DNA of 64,000 bases from Larkinella knui (GTDB lineage Bacteria > Bacteroidota > Bacteroidia > Cytophagales > Spirosomataceae). The position numbers were made by a program, and so were the translations under genes. Where the stretch lies: contig NZ_RQJP01000003.1 of NCBI RefSeq assembly GCF_003858645.1, positions 310,001 through 374,000 on the forward strand, in the 5' to 3' direction. Every line of letters begins with the position of its first letter. Positions within the stretch are counted from its first letter, which is position 1. Below the pieces are notes generated by a model. The model was not told the origin of the DNA and searched no databases. It saw only the letters and a program-made list of their open reading frames with translations. Of this stretch, positions 52,077-61,165 are shown piece by piece.

Positions 52077-55000
52077 TTAATTAAAGATATACCGGATACC
52101 GATCTGCGCCTGATAAACCGCATTGACGTTCTGGGCAGGCACAAACGAATCTTTCAGCAGAACCGTCTGCTTGTTAATAACCTGCGTTGCCAACCGGTAG
52201 GATGGCACACCCGTCGTCGTGTTGATACTCGCCAGCGTCAGTGGGTTAAACGTTGTCACCGAATTGCCTAAACCCCAGCTATTGTTCAGCAGGTTGCCTA
52301 CGTTCAGGATGTCGGCACGGAATTGAATCGTGTTCTTCTTGCCTTTCGCGCCAACGGCTACGTAAAACTCCTGAATTACGGTGAAATCAAAACGGGTTAA
52401 CCACGGATACTGACCACCATTCCGCTCGGCGTACTGACCGCGACGGGTTTTCAGGTAGTCATTGCCATTGATGTACGCTTCGAAAGCCGCCTGTTGCTGC
52501 TCCGGTGAATACGTAGCGGCCGGAAATGCAGGTGAGGTTGCCGTAGCAGCCTGTGCGGGTACCGTCAGTGGAAGGAAGGTTAGTTCAGAGGCATTTTTCG
52601 GCACATACAACAAATCGTTGGTCGTTTGTCCGTCCAGGTTCACATCCTGGTTGTAGGTGTACGAAATCTTGCTGCCACTGGTGGAGAGCATACCCAGCGT
52701 GAACGTCGTAGAACCGCCCAATTTGCCACCGTAGTTGATGCGGTAATTGGCATAGCCCACAATCTTGTGACGCAGATCCTGGTCGGAATACGCCGTCGTC
52801 AGGTAATTCTGACCGTAAATCGTCGGCACGTTGGCCTGAACCGTACTTCCGACAAAAGCCAGATCCCGGGCTTCACCATAGGTGTAGGCGATCATTCCAC
52901 CCAAACCACGGGTAGCCGGTTTTTCCAACTTCGCCGTTACGATGTAGGAACTTCCTTTGTTGGTGTTTCTCAATACGAAGGCATTCGAAATTTGGGTGTT
53001 GTAATACCGGGCCGCTGCCAAACCAGCCGCCGGGACTCCGAAAGCGGGGAACAGTTGACGGTTGTCCGGGCCGCTCAGGGTCTTACCGCCCTCGGGCGCT
53101 TTCAGGTTGGCATCGATGTAGCGAAGGGCCTGGATATTTTTGTTGTAAACAAATTCCAGCGTTCCGATCAAGCCCCAGGGCAAACGCTGGTCGATGGCCA
53201 GGTTCGTTTTCCAGATTTGCGGGTATTTCAGGTTCTGATCTTCGGCGTTGATCTGATAAGGGGGCAGTTCGGCAATAGGAACTGGTTTGGGCCGAACAGC
53301 TTCAGGCAGCTTGCTTGGATCGGTTACAAATGGAAATGCCGTCGTATTCGTATAGTTAAAAGCGGCCGTGTTCACCCCGTTGTTACCCAGCTGATTGGAA
53401 ATCAACACTTCCGGAATCCGGGAAACGAAAATACCGGTTCCTCCCCGGATTTGCGTCGTCTTGTTTCCTTTTACGTCGTAGTTAAACCCAATTCGGGGCG
53501 ACAACAGCAGGCGCGCTTTCGGAAATGTTCCGGTCGTTACTTTGTAATTTTCCCCATTTTCATCCTTGAAAGTCAGACCGGCCACAATCGGGTTGTTAAA
53601 ATCGGTCGCCGTGCTGTTGTCGTACTTGAAGATGTCAGCCCGCAAGCCAACAGTCAGTTTGAAATTCGGCGTAGCCTGGAACTCATCCTGAACATAGGCA
53701 CTGTACAGATTGCGTTTCAGCGTCTGAAGCGGTTCGCCACCACCCGGTATCCGGGATGTCCGCAGGTTGTAGCGGGCTACCGTCACCGGCGAGGTCGTTG
53801 CGGTCGGGTTATTGATCGACGCTAAAGCCGCCGTCTTGAAGTCTTCGATGGAGTTATAAACATATACCCCGTTCGAGGAGGGGAAGAAGACGTTATTCGA
53901 CGTGTAATGTTCAAAAACTACCCCAGCCGTCAACGTGTGTTTACCGGCAAAATAGCTGAAATTGTTGGTGATGTTCATCGTCGAATAATTCAGCTTGTTG
54001 TTCGGCGTGAACGGATCGAAACCGATGGACGTGTAGGTGCTACCGTCTTTCAGGATATCGATGGTCGGGAACAAAGCGGTTTTATACGTCCGGTCTTCAA
54101 TCTGCTTGTTGTAGGTAAAGATGAGATTGTTGGCCGACTTTCCGCCAAAATTCGAGGTCAATTCAGCCGCAATCGAGCGGGTATTGTCAGCAATGATGTA
54201 CCCGGAATTTTCCGGCGAAATCGCCAGGTTGCTGTTGGTCCGGTTTCCATTACCCGCCGTGTTGCTACTGTTGCTGTTGCTGATGATCGAACCCGTTTCC
54301 GAATTGTGGTGCGAATACCGCACCGACAGTTTGTGCTGATCGTTGATGTTGTAATCCAGGCGGATCAACCCTTTCCGGCTTTTCACGTCGTTGTTGAAGC
54401 CATCAAAGGCCCCCAGGCTGCGACCAAAATTCGTTTGCATAAACTGATCGAGGTCCTTCATGTCGGCTTCGGTAACCCGCGACACGTTGCTACCCGACTG
54501 ACCCCGGTTTAGGCTCCAGGTCAGGGCCGGCGTGCTGCTATCGAACATCTCGCCGTTTACAAAGAAAAACAGCTTATTTTTGATGATCGGCCCACCCAGG
54601 CGAAAACCGTACGTTTTCTCGTTGATGTTGGGAGCCGGTGAAATCACCGTTCCGTCCGCTTTTTTGCCCACCAGGCTGTTATTCCGGAACAGGTGATAAA
54701 CCGAACCCGAAAAGTCATTGGTTCCCGACCGGGTTACGGCGTTGACACCCGCCCCCGTAAAGCCTGACTGACGAATGTCGAACGGCGCCACGTTCACCTG
54801 AATCTGGTCGATGGCATCGAGTGAAACCGCTGTCGTACCGGTCCGGCCACCGGCCAGCGCCGAGCTACCCAGTCCGAAACCGTTGTTGAACACCGAACCA
54901 TCGATGGTAAAGTTGTTGAACCGGGGATCCTGACCGGCAAACGACTGCCCGTTTCCGTAGGGGTTGTATTTCGAAATATCGGTAATGGACCGGCCAATGG

Positions 55001-55469
55001 TCGGAATGGTGTTGATGGCGTCCCGCCCGAACGAAGCAGCGGCCCCGGTGCGGTCCGAACTGAAAATATCGCTGCGGTTGCCCGAAACGACAATTTCAGA
55101 AAGCTGGGTACTTTCATCCGTCATCGAAAAATCGACATTGGCGGCCGTTCCCAAACTAGCCAGAATGTCACTTTTAACTTGTTCTTTAAACCCAACAAAA
55201 GTCGCCGTAACTGTATACGGCCCGCCAACCCGAACATTGGGAAATGTGTACCGACCTTCATTGTTCGTAACCGTTCCATACCGGGTACCGGAAGGCGTGT
55301 GAACGGCCACGATGGTTGCACCGGGAAGCCCATCTCCTTTTTGGTCTTTTACAAAACCCGCAATGGCAGAAGATGTCACCTGAGCCTGAACATTGCCTCC
55401 GCTAAACAAGGCAAGTGCCAGTCCGCTTAGTAAGGCTACCAGGTAGACAGACCGTAATTTTCTGTTCAT
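52077..55469 (-). CDS. Large Oar-like TonB-dependent receptor
   Basis: An 1130-residue outer-membrane protein. After the signal peptide ([18 protein letters not shown], cleaved after NVQAQ) come a carboxypeptidase-like sandwich (about 30-115: [20 protein letters not shown]), a plug with [20 protein letters not shown] and [32 protein letters not shown] (cut), and a long barrel ending in [10 protein letters not shown]. The V-T-R-S-G-T-N plug motif is typical of the OmpA-related Oar group, whose ligands are mostly unknown. The frame opens 31 codons earlier at 55562. A GDPD gene follows in the same direction. Confidence 0.88.
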   Translation of the reverse strand: MNRKLRSVYLVALLSGLALALFSGGNVQAQVTSSAIAGFVKDQKGDGLPGATIVAVHTPSGTRYGTVTNNEGRYTFPNVRVGGPYTVTATFVGFKEQVKSDILASLGTAANVDFSMTDESTQLSEIVVSGNRSDIFSSDRTGAAASFGRDAINTIPTIGRSITDISKYNPYGNGQSFAGQDPRFNNFTIDGSVFNNGFGLGSSALAGGRTGTTAVSLDAIDQIQVNVAPFDIRQSGFTGAGVNAVTRSGTNDFSGSVYHLFRNNSLVGKKADGTVISPAPNINEKTYGFRLGGPIIKNKLFFFVNGEMFDSSTPALTWSLNRGQSGSNVSRVTEADMKDLDQFMQTNFGRSLGAFDGFNNDVKSRKGLIRLDYNINDQHKLSVRYSHHNSETGSIISNSNSSNTAGNGNRTNSNLAISPENSGYIIADNTRSIAAELTSNFGGKSANNLIFTYNKQIEDRTYKTALFPTIDILKDGSTYTSIGFDPFTPNNKLNYSTMNITNNFSYFAGKHTLTAGVVFEHYTSNNVFFPSSNGVYVYNSIEDFKTAALASINNPTATTSPVTVARYNLRTSRIPGGGEPLQTLKRNLYSAYVQDEFQATPNFKLTVGLRADIFKYDNSTATDFNNPIVAGLTFKDENGENYKVTTGTFPKARLLLSPRIGFNYDVKGNKTTQIRGGTGIFVSRIPEVLISNQLGNNGVNTAAFNYTNTTAFPFVTDPSKLPEAVRPKPVPIAELPPYQINAEDQNLKYPQIWKTNLAIDQRLPWGLIGTLEFVYNKNIQALRYIDANLKAPEGGKTLSGPDNRQLFPAFGVPAAGLAAARYYNTQISNAFVLRNTNKGSSYIVTAKLEKPATRGLGGMIAYTYGEARDLAFVGSTVQANVPTIYGQNYLTTAYSDQDLRHKIVGYANYRINYGGKLGGSTTFTLGMLSTSGSKISYTYNQDVNLDGQTTNDLLYVPKNASELTFLPLTVPAQAATATSPAFPAATYSPEQQQAAFEAYINGNDYLKTRRGQYAERNGGQYPWLTRFDFTVIQEFYVAVGAKGKKNTIQFRADILNVGNLLNNSWGLGNSVTTFNPLTLASINTTTGVPSYRLATQVINKQTVLLKDSFVPAQNVNAVYQAQIGIRYIFN

Positions 55470-55853
55470 AAAAATGGTTGATTTGGTTAAATTTGGTTTG
55501 AAGTGTATCTGAAACTTGCTACAGTTCACTACAAAGAAACGACATTTTTTTTTGTGACTCAACTAGCAGTTCTTAGTAAAGTACTATAATAACAATTTTA
55601 CAAACAAGCTTTCCCCAAAAACTCCATAAATCTGTTTTTATCGTTCAATTTCCCCATATTATTTTTTTGTTACCATCGCCTTATCCCGGCTCCGGTTTTT
55701 GTACCCATTTTATATAATCTTCTACTATTCAGATAATTAACCGCAAATTGCACCTTCGCTGCCTTCCTCTTGTTTACCCTTTTTTAAACCTTTCTTTTTA
55801 TATTTAAGTAATACAATTTTAGAAACCGAACTGAGGTTACACGTTCAACTGAC
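55470..55853. other. AT-rich divergent intergenic region
   Basis: This 384-base gap between the large receptor and the SelD-like gene is strikingly AT-rich (runs of A and T at 55540-55700 and 55790-55825). I found no gene, no strong hairpin and no exact TAnnTTTG box on either strand. It must hold both outward promoters, which could be of a non-standard type. Confidence 0.5.
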
Positions 55854-56900
55854 ATGATTCAACAAACGGAAATATACAAACTGGCTCAATTTAGCCGTAG
55901 CACGGGTTTTGGGGGTAAAATTGCCCCGGACGTCCTAAACTCGCTTTTGAACCCGCCATTGTCTTCCCGGCCCGATTTCCCGAATTTGCTGGTCGGATCG
56001 AACAGCCGCGACGATGCCGTGGTGCTGGAAACCGGACACGGGGAAGCCGTCGTTAGCAGTGCTGATTTCTTCGCTCCCTTTGTCGACGACCCCTACGATT
56101 TCGGACGAATTGCGTCCGCCAATGCGCTCAACACCATCTACGCCATGGGCGGAGAACCGCTGCTGGCGGTCGCCATTCTGGGTTGGCCAACCGACCAGAT
56201 TACGGTCGAAATGGCCGGGCAAATCCTGGAGGGTGGCCGCGCCCTCTGCGCCGAAGCCGGTATTCCGCTGGCGGCCGTTCACAGCCTTGAAAGCAGCGAA
56301 CCGTTTTTCGGTCTGGCCGTTACGGGCAAAGTCCGCCTGAATCATTTGAAGCAAATCAGTACCGCTACCGAAGGCTGCTGCCTGTATCTGACCAAACCGC
56401 TCGGAGTCGGTATTCTGACCACCGCCCGGCAAAAAGAAATTCTGAGTCCCGAGCACGCCGAACTGGCACTCCACCAAATGACCAAACTGAACACGTTCGG
56501 GGCCTTTCTGGGCAAACTGCCTTACGTCAAGGCGCTTACGCACGTTTCGGAATACGGTTTGCTGGGCCAACTCATAACGATGGCCGAAAGCAGCGGTCTG
56601 AGTACGGAAATTGACTTTCATAAAATTCCGGTGCTGCCCGTTTTGGGCGATTACCTGGCGCAGGGCTGCATTCCGGATGGAACGCACCGCAACTGGGACT
56701 ATTTCGGAGAAAAAATCAACGAGTTAACGGAGGAACAGCGGTTTATTTTGGCAGATCCGCAACTCAGCGGGGGCTTGTTGATTGCGGTCGATTCGCGCAG
56801 CGCAACGCTCTTCGAGCAGATTGCCTTTGAATACAAACTTCATCTGAAGGCCTTCGGAGCGCTCATTGAAAAAAGAGAAAAGGTGGTTTACGTCCGCTAA
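55854..56900 (+). CDS. SelD homologue (selenophosphate synthetase-like) lacking catalytic residues
   Basis: A 348-residue protein similar along its whole length to E. coli SelD: SRDDAVV, SSADFFAPFVDDPYDFGRIASANAL (cut), YAMGGEPLLAVAILGWP, LTKPLGVGILTTA, GTHRNWDYFG and DPQLSGGLL. SelD makes selenophosphate from selenide and ATP. However, the active-site loop GAGCGCK of E. coli reads STGFGGK here, so Cys17 is Phe and Cys19 is Gly; only Lys20 remains. Of the Mg ligands, Asp51 and Asp68 are kept, but Asp91 is Thr (NTIYAMGG) and Asp227 is His (LTHVSEYG). There is no in-frame TGA. It is unlikely to be a normal SelD; a changed or regulatory role is inferred. Confidence 0.85.
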   Translation: MIQQTEIYKLAQFSRSTGFGGKIAPDVLNSLLNPPLSSRPDFPNLLVGSNSRDDAVVLETGHGEAVVSSADFFAPFVDDPYDFGRIASANALNTIYAMGGEPLLAVAILGWPTDQITVEMAGQILEGGRALCAEAGIPLAAVHSLESSEPFFGLAVTGKVRLNHLKQISTATEGCCLYLTKPLGVGILTTARQKEILSPEHAELALHQMTKLNTFGAFLGKLPYVKALTHVSEYGLLGQLITMAESSGLSTEIDFHKIPVLPVLGDYLAQGCIPDGTHRNWDYFGEKINELTEEQRFILADPQLSGGLLIAVDSRSATLFEQIAFEYKLHLKAFGALIEKREKVVYVR

Positions 56901-57022
56901 CTGTACCCGTTTAGTCCGCCCGTACAGCTAGTCCGTGAAAGATTCCTTACTTTTACCCGTGAAAACTAACGTCAAGATTTGCGGACTAAACGGGGCCGCC
57001 CGGCGGTTCGTGGGTACGTACT

Positions 57023-57796
57023 ATGAAACTTTTTTCCCGACAAACCGGCGACACCGGCACGCCCATCATCATTCTGCACGGTATTTTCGGTTCGTCCGAC
57101 AACTGGCTGACGATTTCTAAAACGATTGCGGAACACAACCACCGGGTCTTCCTGGTCGACCAGCGCAACCACGGGCGCTCTCCGCGTAGCGAAGTGTTCG
57201 ATTATGACGCCATGGCCGCCGATTTGCAGGAGTTCATTACTGATTACCAGTTGGAAAAACCGATCGTTGTCGGCCACTCAATGGGTGGAAAAACTGTCAT
57301 GCAGTTTGCCATGGACTATCCGGGCCAGTTCAGCCACCTGGTTATCGTTGACATTGCGCCTAAATTTTATCCCATACACCACGCCGAATTAATCCGGGGA
57401 TTGAAAGCCATCGATCTTGCCAGCATCAAAAGCCGGAACGAAGCCGACGAAATTCTAAGTCAGTACGAACCCTTGCTTTCCGTCCGGCAATTCCTGCTGA
57501 AAAACCTGTTCCGTACCGAGCAGGGGCAATTTGACTGGCGGCTCAATCTGCCCGTCATCGAGCAGGAACTGTATGGCATCGGTGGTGAGTTGCGGAACGT
57601 CAGGACGGTCACAGAACCAACCCTGTTTATCCGGGGCAGCGAATCCCGTTACATCAAGGATAGCGATCAGGCCGAAATCAAACGAATATTTCCCAACAGC
57701 ACCCTCGAAACCATTGACGGTGCCGGTCACTGGGTGCAAGCTGAAAAACCGGCCGAGTTTGTAGAGATCCTAATGCGGTTTCTGAAGGAGAATTAA
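57023..57796 (+). CDS. Alpha/beta hydrolase (YbfF-like esterase)
   Basis: A 257-residue alpha/beta hydrolase with the nucleophile elbow GHSMGGK (Ser86), an oxyanion stretch ILHGIFGSSDNW, acid residue near SESRYIKDSD, and the catalytic His in GAGHWVQAEKP. It resembles E. coli YbfF, an esterase on short acyl-CoA or palmitoyl-CoA substrates; this organism's substrate is unknown. Its last two codons (Glu-Asn) and stop lie in a 32-base perfect palindrome that also ends the convergent nitroreductase gene. Confidence 0.87.
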   Translation: MKLFSRQTGDTGTPIIILHGIFGSSDNWLTISKTIAEHNHRVFLVDQRNHGRSPRSEVFDYDAMAADLQEFITDYQLEKPIVVGHSMGGKTVMQFAMDYPGQFSHLVIVDIAPKFYPIHHAELIRGLKAIDLASIKSRNEADEILSQYEPLLSVRQFLLKNLFRTEQGQFDWRLNLPVIEQELYGIGGELRNVRTVTEPTLFIRGSESRYIKDSDQAEIKRIFPNSTLETIDGAGHWVQAEKPAEFVEILMRFLKEN

Positions 57797-57859
57797 AAAA
57801 GTGAAGAGTTGGCTGACGCGCTTGAATGCGTCAGCCAACTCTTCACTTTTTTAATTCTC
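57788..57859. repeat. Perfect 32-base palindrome ending two convergent genes, GACGC tip
   Basis: Arms 57788-57819 and 57828-57859 are perfectly complementary with an 8-base loop; the inner ends are GACGC and GCGTC. The left arm holds GAG AAT TAA of the hydrolase and the right arm the same codons for the nitroreductase on the other strand, so both proteins end in -EN. The T-rich right arm and A-rich left arm would also make it a bidirectional terminator. Confidence 0.9.
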
Positions 57860-58432
57860 TTCCACCCACGTCACTTTCTCCTCGATTGGTTTGCGAATCG
57901 CGGGTTTGGCTTTGGCGTTGTGGTATCCCATGTAAAAAAGTCCGACGCATTTTTGCGAGGAATTCAGGTTTAAAAATTCGCCCAGAGCCTCCAGATTGCC
58001 CGGCGTGCTCCAGTAAGCCCCTACATTTAAGGCCGTGGCTGTCAGCCACATATTCTGAACGGCACAGGCCACCGCGGCCAGTTCTTCCCATTCCGGCACC
58101 TTGTCGGGATGAAGTTGCATCGTAATGACCATGACGCAGGAGGATTGCAAAACCTTGGTGCGGGTGGTTTCGTACTTTCCTTCCGAAAATGCCGCCGGCG
58201 GTGTGTGTAACCGGTAGTTTTCAGCCAGAAAGTCGGCCAGCCTGAACAGCCCTTTTTCCCGAAAAATTGTGAACCGCCAGGGTTGCGTCAGGCGGTGAGT
58301 CGGGGCAAAATTGGCGTTTGCGACGATGGTTTCAATCACGTCGCGGGGGATTTGCTGATCGGTATAGTCGGGCGGAAAAATACTTCTGCGCGAGCGAATG
58401 ATGTGGTTTATCGTTTCGAATGCGGTTTCCAT
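57851..58432 (-). CDS. Nitroreductase family protein
   Basis: A 193-residue FMN-dependent reductase: RRSIFPPDYTDQQIPRDVIETI (cut) with the Arg-Arg-Ser FMN motif, ANFAPTHRLTQPWRF, CAVQNMWLTATALNVGAYWSTPG and VGLFYMGYHNAK. Family members reduce nitro compounds, quinones or flavins with NAD(P)H; the natural substrate is not predictable. A TAGCTTTG promoter box lies at 58463-58470. Confidence 0.87.
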   Translation of the reverse strand: METAFETINHIIRSRRSIFPPDYTDQQIPRDVIETIVANANFAPTHRLTQPWRFTIFREKGLFRLADFLAENYRLHTPPAAFSEGKYETTRTKVLQSSCVMVITMQLHPDKVPEWEELAAVACAVQNMWLTATALNVGAYWSTPGNLEALGEFLNLNSSQKCVGLFYMGYHNAKAKPAIRKPIEEKVTWVEEN

Positions 58433-58462
58433 GGTGCTTTATGAGTAATTTTGTTGAAAGTA

Positions 58463-58470
58463 CAAAGCTA
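58463..58470 (-). promoter_or_regulatory. Probable nitroreductase promoter, -7 box TAGCTTTG
   Basis: Minus-strand TAGCTTTG fits TAnnTTTG, 31 bases before the start at 58432. No -33 TTG at the right distance. Confidence 0.5.
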
Positions 58471-58540
58471 ACCCATTCAGCGAATCCCTGTTTTCATCGA
58501 TCCATGATTCGGGTTTGGCTGATTTATTAGTACCTGGAAA

Positions 58541-59242
58541 ATGCCCATTCTGTATCTTATCCCAACGATTCTGGCCGAAAATACCGCCGAACACGTGTTG
58601 CCACCCCAAATTCGCGACGTAATCGGCCAGACGGGGACTTTTTTTGTCGAGAACGTCCGGACCGCCCGGCGCTTTATCAGCAGCCTGAAAACCGGTGTGG
58701 TTATCGACGAGCTAACCTTTTATGACCTCGACAAAGACACGCCCGAAGCCGAAACCCGGCAACAACTTCACTTCCTGAAGCTGCAAAACCGGGATGCGGG
58801 CGTGTTGTCCGAAGCCGGTTGCCCCGGTGTGGCCGATCCCGGTGCCGTGGCCGTGCGGCTGGCCCATCAGACGGGCTGGCAGGTCCGGCCGCTGGTTGGT
58901 CCGTCGTCCATTCTTCTGGCGTTGATGGCGTCGGGCATGAGCGGACAGTCGTTTGCCTTTCACGGGTATCTGTCGATCGAAAAACCGGCCCGGCTTCAGG
59001 AAATCAAGCAGTTGGAAATGGACGCCCGCAAACGGCTGCAAACGCAGATCTTCATGGAAACGCCCTACCGCAACAACCACCTTCTGGCGGATATTCTAAC
59101 CGCCTGCAATCCCGAAACCCGCCTGTGTATTGCCTGCAATTTGACAGCCAGTGACGAGCTGGTCAAGACGCTCAGCATCCGCGAATGGAAGGCCCAAACA
59201 CCGGATTTGCACAAAAAACCGAGCTTGTTTTTACTCCTGTAA
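58541..59242 (+). CDS. RsmI-like SAM-dependent methyltransferase
   Basis: A 233-residue tetrapyrrole-methylase-fold protein: LIPTILAENTAEHVLPPQI at the N-terminus, FFVENVRTARRFISSL, GVLSEAGCPGVADPGAVAVR (SAM-binding loop), GPSSILLALMASGMSGQSFAFHGYL (cut) and ETPYRNNHLLADIL. This is the short Bacteroidota relative of RsmI, which 2'-O-methylates C1402 of 16S rRNA; whether it acts on rRNA is not shown. It is followed by the MBL hydrolase after 21 bases. Confidence 0.87.
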   Translation: MPILYLIPTILAENTAEHVLPPQIRDVIGQTGTFFVENVRTARRFISSLKTGVVIDELTFYDLDKDTPEAETRQQLHFLKLQNRDAGVLSEAGCPGVADPGAVAVRLAHQTGWQVRPLVGPSSILLALMASGMSGQSFAFHGYLSIEKPARLQEIKQLEMDARKRLQTQIFMETPYRNNHLLADILTACNPETRLCIACNLTASDELVKTLSIREWKAQTPDLHKKPSLFLLL

Positions 59243-59263
59243 TGCTATTCGATACCCGGTAAA

Positions 59264-59905
59264 ATGGTACAGATCCAGTCATTTACGTTTAACCCGTTAG
59301 CCGAAAATACCTACGTCTTATACGACGAAACGCTCGAAGCGGTAATCATCGATCCGGGTTGTTACGACCCGGCCGAAAAAGCGGAACTGACCGCTTTCAT
59401 GACGCAAAATAAGCTGAAACCCGTTAAACTGCTCAATACGCACGCCCACATCGATCACGTGCTGGGGAATGCGTTTGTCAAACGGACCTACGGAATTGAT
59501 TTATACCTCCACGAGAGCGATCTGCCAGTTTTGAGATCCGCCAAAATCCTGGCTCCGCACTACGGGATTAGGGCCTACGAAGAAACCGATGTCGATCATT
59601 TTCTGCTGGCCGGGCAAATCATCACGTTCGGAAATTCGGAGCTTGAAGTGCGTTTCGTACCGGGACATGCGCCGGGCCACGTGGCTTTTGTTAACCACGC
59701 CGGCCGCTTCGTAATTGGGGGCGACGTGCTGTTTCGGGGCAGCGTTGGCCGAACCGACTTCCCGCTTTCGGATTTTGACACCCTGGCCCGCAGCATCCGG
59801 ACCCAGTTGTATACCCTGCCCGACGACTACACGGTTTATCCCGGGCACCTGGACTCGACCACCATTGGCCGGGAGAAAAAATCAAATCCGTTTGTCAGGA
59901 TCTGA
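59264..59905 (+). CDS. MBL-fold metallohydrolase (glyoxalase II-like)
   Basis: A 213-residue metallo-beta-lactamase-fold hydrolase with NTYVLYDETLEAVIIDPGC, the zinc motif THAHIDHVLG (H-x-H-x-D-H), HAPGHVAFV and IGGDVLFRGSVGRTDFP, and a terminal VYPGHLDSTTIGREK. This is the pattern of the YcbL/GloB-like group, thioester hydrolases often called hydroxyacylglutathione hydrolase; the substrate is uncertain. Probably an operon with the methylase. Confidence 0.9.
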   Translation: MVQIQSFTFNPLAENTYVLYDETLEAVIIDPGCYDPAEKAELTAFMTQNKLKPVKLLNTHAHIDHVLGNAFVKRTYGIDLYLHESDLPVLRSAKILAPHYGIRAYEETDVDHFLLAGQIITFGNSELEVRFVPGHAPGHVAFVNHAGRFVIGGDVLFRGSVGRTDFPLSDFDTLARSIRTQLYTLPDDYTVYPGHLDSTTIGREKKSNPFVRI

Positions 59906-59983
59906 ACGCGCGCCGAATGACAGGGCATGGGCAGACCGGTGTGCGGGAATTAAATATGGTATTTATTCAATAGTTTCTGGCAC

Positions 59984-60017
59984 TTGTTTTTTAAAACCAG
60001 AACAATTTCTATTTTTG
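59984..60017 (+). promoter_or_regulatory. ECF sigma gene promoter: -33 TTG and -7 TATTTTTG
   Basis: TTG at 59984-59986 and TATTTTTG at 60010-60017 with a 23-base spacer match the Bacteroidota housekeeping promoter (TTG, 17-23 bases, TAnnTTTG). The ATG follows at 60056. It is the most complete promoter in the window. Confidence 0.65.
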
Positions 60018-60055
60018 GAAAGCAAGACCGCTGCAATATCGTAGAAAAGGGCTAG

Positions 60056-60661
60056 ATGAACAGACTGAATAAAAATCCGGTTTTCTCCGAAAAGTCCGAA
60101 GTATGGCAGCAGTTTAAAAAGGGGAATTTTCTCGCTTTGCAGGCTCTGATGGAGCAGTACGGGCGTTTTCTCTTTTCCTACGGCAGTAAATATTCCGACG
60201 ACGCTGACTTTATAAAAGACTGCATTCAGGACCTTTTCCTGGAAATGTGGCAAAAACGGGCCGAACTCAACGATAACGTTGTGATAAAAGCCTACCTGCT
60301 GGCTTGCCTTCGCCGGCAGATTCAGCGCGCCATTGACATCCGGCGCATGAAGCCCGGCCATCTGACCACCAATGCCGATCATTTTTCGGTGGAATTTTCG
60401 GTGAATCCAAATTTAGTGGAAGATGAAACCGCCCGCCAGGTGGTCGGCAACGTGCAACGGCTCATTGAGCAATTGCCCAAACGGCAACAGGAAGTGGTTT
60501 ATCTGAAGTTTTTTCAGGAACTGGACCGTGACCACATCGCCGTGGTGATGCGCACAGCCCCCCAGTCGGTTTCCAATTTGCTTCAGGAAGCCATCAGGTA
60601 CTTCAGATGCCAGTGGAAAGCGGGTTTCTCCTTGATTTCACTACTTAGTATGGTGTTTTGA
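60056..60661 (+). CDS. ECF-type RNA polymerase sigma factor
   Basis: A 201-residue sigma-70 family factor with region 2 (SYGSKYSDDADFIKDCIQDLFLEMWQ, cut; core binding and -10 reading) and region 4 (LPKRQQEVVYLKFFQELDRDHIAVVM, cut; helix-turn-helix) with a linker of about 70 residues. Its size and pattern fit FecI-like factors of Bacteroidota, which usually pair with a FecR anti-sigma and a SusC-type receptor. Here only a shortened FecR homologue follows and no receptor is adjacent. Confidence 0.88.
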   Translation: MNRLNKNPVFSEKSEVWQQFKKGNFLALQALMEQYGRFLFSYGSKYSDDADFIKDCIQDLFLEMWQKRAELNDNVVIKAYLLACLRRQIQRAIDIRRMKPGHLTTNADHFSVEFSVNPNLVEDETARQVVGNVQRLIEQLPKRQQEVVYLKFFQELDRDHIAVVMRTAPQSVSNLLQEAIRYFRCQWKAGFSLISLLSMVF

Positions 60662-60747
60662 TTGCAGTGCCGTTTCAGGAAATTGCCGTTCAATGATGAA
60701 TCCGCAGCGCCGGATTCCTGATAGTTCAACCAGCAGACAGCCATCGG

Positions 60748-61128
60748 ATGCAGCCGCAGCACAACCCGAATATCGAAAAATTGATCTGGAATGAATCCTT
60801 CCGGAAGTGGGTTTTGCAGCCCACGGCCGAAAGCGATGCCTTCTGGTATCTCTGGCAAGTCTCTAATCCCGACCGCGCGGCAGATTTCAGGCTCGCCCGA
60901 ACGGTGGTGGCGGCTTTGCAGGTGCACGACCGGCCACTACCCGAAGCGGAGCTACAACAACTGATTGCCCGTACCGTTGCGCTGGCTAAAAAGGAACGGC
61001 CCTTTCAAAGCGCGAAACCGGTTTTTCGCCTTTTCCGGTGGCCACTACCGGACTGGACGGCTTTCGTTCTTCTGGTTTCGACCTGGAGTCGGGTGAAATG
61101 TAAACTGGCGACCTTCGTAAAAATATAG
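60748..61128 (+). CDS. Truncated FecR-like anti-sigma factor (cytoplasmic domain only)
   Basis: A 126-residue protein resembling the N-terminal cytoplasmic part of Bacteroidota FecR proteins: IWNESFRKWVLQPTAESDAFWYLWQ followed by a Glu/Leu-rich helix (LPEAELQQLIARTVALAKKE). A hydrophobic patch near 100-112 (DWTAFVLLVSTW) is where the membrane segment would start, but the frame ends 15 residues later and the periplasmic FecR domain (about 200 residues) is missing. Convergent genes begin only 37 bases on, so the lost part is not nearby. It could still bind the sigma factor just upstream; decayed or minimal anti-sigma are both possible. Confidence 0.65.
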   Translation: MQPQHNPNIEKLIWNESFRKWVLQPTAESDAFWYLWQVSNPDRAADFRLARTVVAALQVHDRPLPEAELQQLIARTVALAKKERPFQSAKPVFRLFRWPLPDWTAFVLLVSTWSRVKCKLATFVKI

Positions 61129-61165
61129 TTCGGTTGAACTGACGACCGAAGCCGTGGAGCGTATC

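Noticed and set aside
55854-56900. Possible selenocysteine (TGA) at the SelD active site
   Set aside because: The active-site codons read TTT and GGT with no in-frame TGA, so Sec insertion does not explain the missing Cys.
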